Assembly (NCBI RefSeq): GCF_001306115.1
Contig: NZ_LGCL01000024.1
Location: forward strand, 1-64,000
Length of the DNA stretch: 64,000 nucleotides
Reading direction: 5' to 3'
Origin: Ornatilinea apprima
Lineage (GTDB): Bacteria > Chloroflexota > Anaerolineae > Anaerolineales > Anaerolineaceae
The position numbers and the translations under genes were made by a program. The notes under the pieces are model-generated. The model searched no databases, was not told the DNA's origin, and saw only the letters and a program-made list of their open reading frames with translations. Position 1 is the stretch's first letter, and each line of letters starts with the position of its first letter. This document shows, piece after piece, positions 60,155 to 64,000 of this stretch.

Positions 60155-62170
60155 TCAGCGTAGGTGACCGGAAGAACGGTGGGCTTCATTTTCGAGGATG
60201 CGTTTCACATACGGGAACACATCTTCGGCCAAAGCGCGCAGATCAGTTGACGCCGCGGGGGCGCTTTGCGCGCCCGATTGGCCGGGGGAGCTTTCACCGC
60301 CCGCTGACCGCAGTTCTTCGTGCTCGTCCCACATGCGCTGCACCACATTTGCCCCATTCACCGGCGATGGGGCGGCGGACGGACGGGGTTTCTGCGCCGG
60401 GCGCAAAGCAGTGATTTGCGCGGCGGGCTGGGTTTGGGGCTGCGCGGGGGATTCTCGGCGCGCGGCAGGTGAAGCCGCCACCGGCATGGGCAGGGGCGCG
60501 CTGGCCGCGGACGGGCGCGGCGCGGGCGCGCTTTCAACACGCGCTTGCAGCGGCGGCTGGCCGGGCGCGGGGGCGGGCATGAAAGCCAGCAGGTCCGCGG
60601 GGAGCGTTTCAGAGACGGGAGCGGGCGCCGGCTGCGCCTTTGCCAGCGCCAGGCGCGGCGGCTCGGATGCGCGCAGCAGCGGTGGCTGCGCGGCGGGTTT
60701 CACTTTTTCGGGTTCAAGGGCGCGCAGCGCGGCCGGCGCGGACTTACGGTAATCAACGCGCTGGCGCAGCGGCATCTGCGCGGCGGCGGGCAGGCGGGGC
60801 TGCAACGCTTCTCCGGCCAGCGGCGCGGCAGGCGGCACGGGCAGCGGTTGTTCGGCTGCCAAAGCGCTGGGCGCGCTGTCCACCTGGGGTGAAGCGGGCT
60901 GCGCGGCGGGTTTCACGGGTTCGGGTTGCGGGGCGCGCGGCGCGGCCTGGGCAACCATCGGGCGCTGCGCCTCAAGCTGGTCCGCCGCCTGGAACGGTTT
61001 GGCTGGTTTGGCCGGTAATGCCTGCTTCAGCCCGGCCGCCGGGGACTCTTGCGCACGGGCAGGCGCTTCCGATTCGCGGACCTGAGCGGCTTGCGGCGCG
61101 GCAGGCCGGGCAGCCAGGGGCATTTCGGCGGGCTGGTCAGCCTGCAGAAGGGTTGGCGGCTCCTGCGGCGCGGCGGCCCGATCCGGCGCGGGTTCGGCGG
61201 GCGCCGGTGCGGGTTCAACGGGCAGCGCTTGTTCAGCCGGAGCAGAGGCGGGTGGGCGCGGGGCTTCTGGCCGGGCTGGGGTCGCCTGGGGCGCTTGAAC
61301 AACCGTGGGGCTCTCTGCCGGTGGGGTTGGCCGCTGGCGGGCCAGCGGCTGCGCGGGTATAGATTCATCCGGTTGGCGCTGCACCACCCCACTGGAGGGA
61401 GCGGAACTGGCCGCTGCTTGGGGTGCGGCGGAAGGCGGCGCGGTTGGCGGCTCTGCCCGTGCGGAGGTCTCAGGCGGGCGCGGTGCTTCCGGCCGGGCGG
61501 GCGGCGGCGCGGCGGGTGCCGGGCGGTCATCCGGCATGGATTGCGCGGCGGGCAGGTCTGCCAGCGGCGTGGAGAGCGGTTCTTCCGCCTGCGGCTCGGC
61601 GGGTTTCTGCCCGGCGGTGATCTCTTGCACGCGCGAGAAGAGGCGCACGTTAGCGGGCACGGCCGGTTTCTTTTCGCTGGCCGGGCGGGGGGCTTTGGCG
61701 GGCTGCGCCTGCGATTGGATCTGCTGCCGGAAAGCTTCCAACGTCTGCCCCGGTTTGGGCAGGGTGTTCATGCGTTGAATCACGCTGCCCTGGCGCAGCA
61801 CGCCGGGTTCATCGGCGGGCGGCTCGGGGCGGGCGGCGGGCGCGCCGGGCAGAGGCGTTTCCAGGCTGCTCCAAATGTTCTTGCCGCCGGGCACACCGGG
61901 GCGAAGGTGAATGAGCTGCTGCGGGTTCTGGAATTTGGCGGGAACTTCACGACTGAGCGGCGGCAGATCAGCGGGCTGCGCCGGGCCCAGCCGGCGCGGA
62001 TCGAGCGCCCGCATCTGCTGTGCGGCCAGCTTAAACTTGCGTCCGGCGAAATCCGCAGCCACCGGCGACAGGCGTTCACCCGGCTGGCCCCGCAGGCCGG
62101 GAGACAGCATGCCCTGAATGCGGCCGCGCTGCTGTTGTAAGCGTGAAATCAACGGATTGCCAGGTTCCAT
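60155..62170 (-). CDS. Pro/Ala-rich protein of the eCIS operon
   Basis: A 671-residue largely disordered protein, mainly Ala, Pro, Glu and Gln, with no folded domain recognised. The N-terminal ~110 residues are more regular (NPLISRLQQQRGRIQGMLSP), with Gln-Arg sites VIQRMN, VVQRQP and VVQRMW along its length. The final ~26 residues (DLRALAEDVFPYVKRILENE) form a predicted helix that resembles the end of the 51-residue protein encoded at 62790. Position between the adaptor and the second tube gene suggests a structural or loading role. It is not evidently the tape measure, which usually has long coiled coils. Confidence 0.72.
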   Translation of the reverse strand: MEPGNPLISRLQQQRGRIQGMLSPGLRGQPGERLSPVAADFAGRKFKLAAQQMRALDPRRLGPAQPADLPPLSREVPAKFQNPQQLIHLRPGVPGGKNIWSSLETPLPGAPAARPEPPADEPGVLRQGSVIQRMNTLPKPGQTLEAFRQQIQSQAQPAKAPRPASEKKPAVPANVRLFSRVQEITAGQKPAEPQAEEPLSTPLADLPAAQSMPDDRPAPAAPPPARPEAPRPPETSARAEPPTAPPSAAPQAAASSAPSSGVVQRQPDESIPAQPLARQRPTPPAESPTVVQAPQATPARPEAPRPPASAPAEQALPVEPAPAPAEPAPDRAAAPQEPPTLLQADQPAEMPLAARPAAPQAAQVRESEAPARAQESPAAGLKQALPAKPAKPFQAADQLEAQRPMVAQAAPRAPQPEPVKPAAQPASPQVDSAPSALAAEQPLPVPPAAPLAGEALQPRLPAAAQMPLRQRVDYRKSAPAALRALEPEKVKPAAQPPLLRASEPPRLALAKAQPAPAPVSETLPADLLAFMPAPAPGQPPLQARVESAPAPRPSAASAPLPMPVAASPAARRESPAQPQTQPAAQITALRPAQKPRPSAAPSPVNGANVVQRMWDEHEELRSAGGESSPGQSGAQSAPAASTDLRALAEDVFPYVKRILENEAHRSSGHLR

Positions 62171-62211
62171 AACCTCATCTCTTGCGCTGCGATTGCGGTA
62201 TTAACGGCCCG

Positions 62212-62778
62212 CTAGCTCTGCTGGCGGGTTCTTAATTCGCCGCGGGTGGTGTACAGCGAGAAACTGTCGAACGAAAGCTCCAGGCTTTCGATGACGATAT
62301 TCTCAGAATTGTCCAGGTTCAGGTCCGAAATCTTCCAGCCCACCGGGAAGGCGTTGTCAAAAAACCAGTACTTCACCACCTGAAAAATCTTCTCTTCATC
62401 AGGGGCCGCGGAGGGGTCGGGCTGCGGGCGGCGCTGGATGAGGGTAACGTCTTTGCTGATCGCGTACCCGTCAAGATGGCCGCCGGTCATCCACTTCCAG
62501 AAGAAATCGGAAGAAGAAAGGCCCACCTCGAGGGTGATGTGGCCGTACGAAACCCGCCCGGGAAATTCTCTGCCGAAAGAGTTTTCACCGCCCACCGGCA
62601 CCGATTCCACATCACGCTTCACCGACATGCCGGTTACGTTTTGAAAAAGCGCCACCGTTTCGCCGTCAATTTCCACGGCGAACTGATACACCGGAACGGG
62701 AATCTCTTCGGTGGTGAACCTGCCTGGCGCCACCGATTCGGGTTTTGGCAAAGAAGAGGTCTTCTGTAATAAGCCCAT
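62212..62778 (-). CDS. Inner-tube protein (T4 gp19-like, Afp5-type)
   Basis: A 188-residue tail tube subunit (TIGR02241-like): IPVPVYQFAVEIDGETVALF, FQNVTGMSVKRDVESVPVGG, SYGHITLEVGLSSSDFFWKW, then FDNAFPVGWKISDLNLDNSE. Such proteins stack as hexamers in the inner tube. It is diverged from the tube protein at the right edge, so one of them is probably the main tube and the other the tip-proximal ring. Confidence 0.9.
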   Translation of the reverse strand: MGLLQKTSSLPKPESVAPGRFTTEEIPVPVYQFAVEIDGETVALFQNVTGMSVKRDVESVPVGGENSFGREFPGRVSYGHITLEVGLSSSDFFWKWMTGGHLDGYAISKDVTLIQRRPQPDPSAAPDEEKIFQVVKYWFFDNAFPVGWKISDLNLDNSENIVIESLELSFDSFSLYTTRGELRTRQQS

Positions 62779-62789
62779 GGTTACCTTCC

Positions 62790-62945
62790 TTAAGCAGCTT
62801 TACCGCTTCGCTGGCCTTCCACTTCCAGCTCTCGCTTCAACCGCGCCACAATCTCTTCGGCCAGCTCTTCCAACTGGGCGCGCGTCAGCCGCGGACTGGC
62901 CGGCTGCGCCGGGGTTTCTTCTCGGGGTTGGCTGGTTTCGGCCAT
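62790..62945 (-). CDS. 51-residue eCIS protein with amphipathic C-terminal helix
   Basis: A short gene in the tight gap between tube 2 and DUF6760. The product starts MAETSQPREETPAQPASPRL and its second half is an amphipathic helix, TRAQLEELAEEIVARLKREL. Small proteins of this size and shape are common in such loci and have no known function. Its start lies 4 bases after the DUF6760 stop, so translation is coupled. Its helix resembles the C-terminus of the 671-residue protein (11 of 24 aligned positions identical). Confidence 0.75.
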   Translation of the reverse strand: MAETSQPREETPAQPASPRLTRAQLEELAEEIVARLKRELEVEGQRSGKAA

Positions 62946-62949
62946 CTCT

Positions 62950-63116
62950 TCACGCTCCCTGATTCAGCCGCTTATTGATGCGGGCGATTTCCGTTACCCA
63001 CTGCCGCCGGAAGCGGTGATCCAGGTTGAGGATCGACTCAGGCGGCCAGTGGAAATAATAGGCGATGTAGGCTACCTCCTGGTAGAGCTGTTCCAGGGGG
63101 TAGCCTAAGACTGCCC
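62950..63116 (-). CDS. DUF6760 domain, reached by a probable -1 ribosomal frameshift
   Basis: From codon GCA at 63114 the -1 frame encodes 54 residues, AVLGYPLEQLYQEVAYIAYY, FHWPPESILNLDHRFRRQW and a helical end, matching DUF6760 proteins of eCIS loci. The frame opens only after a TGA at about 63132 and contains no ATG, GTG or TTG, only one CTG. It is continuous with the upstream chaperone-like frame if the ribosome slips at G-GGG-GGG (63120-63114), making a 175-residue fusion. Confidence 0.8.
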
Positions 63117-63120
63117 CCCC
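63068..63120 (-). promoter_or_regulatory. Probable -1 frameshift signal: slippery heptamer plus hairpin
   Basis: On the minus strand, seven G at 63120-63114 are in phase as CTG-GGG-GGG. After a 6-base spacer (CAGTCT), TAGGCTACC at 63107-63099 pairs perfectly with GGTAGCCTA at 63076-63068, and a nested CCTGG/CCAGG stem lies inside a 1x1 mismatch with a 10-base loop. The frame-0 stop TAG is the first triplet of the stem. Confidence 0.78.
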
Positions 63121-63476
63121 AGGGTCGACAGGTCCACCTCAATCGGTTTCTGGCAGTGCGGGCAGGTATACTCGCGGCGGGTGTGGCCGGTTTCGTTGAT
63201 CTGGCGGTAAAACTCCTGCAGAAAAGTGAGATCGGCGGCAAACAGGTTTTCGATGACGTTGGTGGTGATATGGCTCACGCTGCCCAGGCTGGTGATCACC
63301 CTGGCCAGCAGCACGATGACGATGTAGGCCTCGTTGCTCTGCACGCGCATATCGTTGAGGATGGTGATCTCATCCATGGCGGTGGCCAGGCGCATGGTGC
63401 CCTTTTTGTGCAGGTTGCCCTCTTTATCCACATAGCCCATGGGGAGCTCAAATTCAAATTCGGTTTTCAGGGTCAT
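63105..63476 (-). CDS. Tail-assembly-chaperone-like protein
   Basis: A 123-residue protein between the two tube genes, where phages encode the tail assembly chaperone. It starts TLKTEFEFELPMGYVDKEGN, has a basic-helical middle (MDEITILNDMRVQSNEAYIV) and a Cys pair TCPHCQKPIEV near the end. The frame-0 product stops 2 codons after the G7 run (CAG-TCT-TAG). Homologues in eCIS loci are often named phage tail assembly protein. With the frameshift it gives the longer form with DUF6760. Confidence 0.78.
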   Translation of the reverse strand: MTLKTEFEFELPMGYVDKEGNLHKKGTMRLATAMDEITILNDMRVQSNEAYIVIVLLARVITSLGSVSHITTNVIENLFAADLTFLQEFYRQINETGHTRREYTCPHCQKPIEVDLSTLGGQS

Positions 63477-63519
63477 AAGTCAACTCTCTTCCGAGATGCG
63501 GGTGATGAACGCCCGCGGA

Positions 63520-64000
63520 TTAGCCATTCTCGGCCTCGTCCCAGGCATCCAGCGCTTCGCTGACCACCTTGGGCTTGGCGGCTTTGGTAAATTCCACCTC
63601 GATTGACTCGGCTTGTAAAGAAATTTCAAAGGAGGTGTATTCCGATTCGGTGGTCATATTGAAGTCAAAGCCAGACACCTTTACCGGCAGAGCGTTGGCG
63701 AGATGCCAGTACACCAGCGGCTCGCCTTGCGAGTCATTCATTGACACCGAATAGTTCTTCTTGATGGTGGTGAGCTGCCCGGCCACGGCTTTCCAGAAGC
63801 GTTTGTAGATTGCCTTGGCGACGATATCCATCGGGCGCAGCAGAACCACCGGCTCAAACGTGGTCTGGCCGGGGATGAACTTGGTAGTTACATTGCCGTG
63901 CTCGTCCATGACGTTGTAATGAACCATCGAGATCACCTGGTCGCCGCCGGTGAACGAGTCAAAGGCGCCCAAAGCGCGCGGCGGCTTGCCTTCCACCACT
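63520..64000 (-). CDS. Inner-tube protein (gp19-like), partial at the right edge
   Basis: At least 159 residues of a tail tube protein; the 5' end is cut off by the window, and the apparent GTG start at 63999 is probably internal. Recognisable parts are FDSFTGGDQVISMVHYNVMD, VVLLRPMDIVAKAIYKRFWK and LVYWHLANALPVKVSGFDFN followed by ESEYTSFEISLQAESIEVEF, as in TIGR02241-type tube proteins. Sheath genes would be expected upstream of it, outside the window. Confidence 0.85.
   Translation of the reverse strand, partial: VVEGKPPRALGAFDSFTGGDQVISMVHYNVMDEHGNVTTKFIPGQTTFEPVVLLRPMDIVAKAIYKRFWKAVAGQLTTIKKNYSVSMNDSQGEPLVYWHLANALPVKVSGFDFNMTTESEYTSFEISLQAESIEVEFTKAAKPKVVSEALDAWDEAENG

Overview
The window is GC-rich bacterial chromosome, most likely from an uncultured member of the Chloroflexota (Anaerolineae-like). 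That placement is an inference. It rests on the long Thr-Pro linkers after lipoprotein and secretion signals, a phage-tail-like contractile injection locus of the extracellular type, HypA/HypB beside an FeS-flavin oxidoreductase, and many small DUF, GNAT, VOC and CPBP families. I saw no rRNA or tRNA gene and no CRISPR array.

Layout. 1-313 is the 3' end of an insertion sequence. 360-14600 is an accessory-style region of short, mostly monocistronic genes: DUF2200, DUF4256, an Imm5-like protein, VOC and GNAT enzymes, a flavin reductase-GyrI fusion beside an AraC-GyrI regulator, an isochorismatase-like hydrolase, and a TetR/DUF5692 pair with a clear promoter and two palindromic operators. 14825-18634 is hypB, a large FeS/FAD oxidoreductase and hypA. 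18700-25560 holds two CPBP proteases (a third lies near 0.8 kb), a glycosyltransferase with a CoA-acyltransferase-like partner, an EFR1 flavodoxin-ferredoxin and a frameshifted trmO. 25698-29748 is a complete ECF transporter followed by a SAM hydroxide adenosyltransferase (DUF62). 31172-32294 is a RAYT transposase flanked by long palindromic repeats. 32320-49144 carries mixed housekeeping and accessory genes: VF530, a DEAD-box helicase, TPR and HEAT repeat proteins, an iodotyrosine-deiodinase-like nitroreductase and a 1132-residue secreted protein. 49246-49764 is a 156-bp tandem array.

From about 49.8 kb to the right edge all genes are on the minus strand. From 63999 leftward to 52546 they form a contractile injection system (eCIS) operon: tube protein, tail-assembly-chaperone-like protein, DUF6760, a 51-residue protein, a second tube protein, a Pro/Ala-rich protein, LysM tube-spike adaptor, VgrG-like spike, PAAR tip, gp25, baseplate J, tail protein I and a fibre-like protein. 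A transglycosylase-like protein and a lipoprotein hydrolase follow. Sheath, tape measure, ATPase and cap are not in view and probably lie beyond the right edge.

The strongest new observation is in this operon. The DUF6760 reading frame has no usable start codon. It is joined to the upstream chaperone-like gene by a G-GGG-GGG heptamer, a 6-nt spacer and a nested 9+5 bp hairpin, which has the geometry of a programmed -1 ribosomal frameshift. Tail-assembly chaperones of long-tailed phages use such a frameshift at the same genomic position. Other notable points are a helix motif shared by two eCIS proteins, two repeat families with common GTAGGGTG ends, and three genes broken by small indels.
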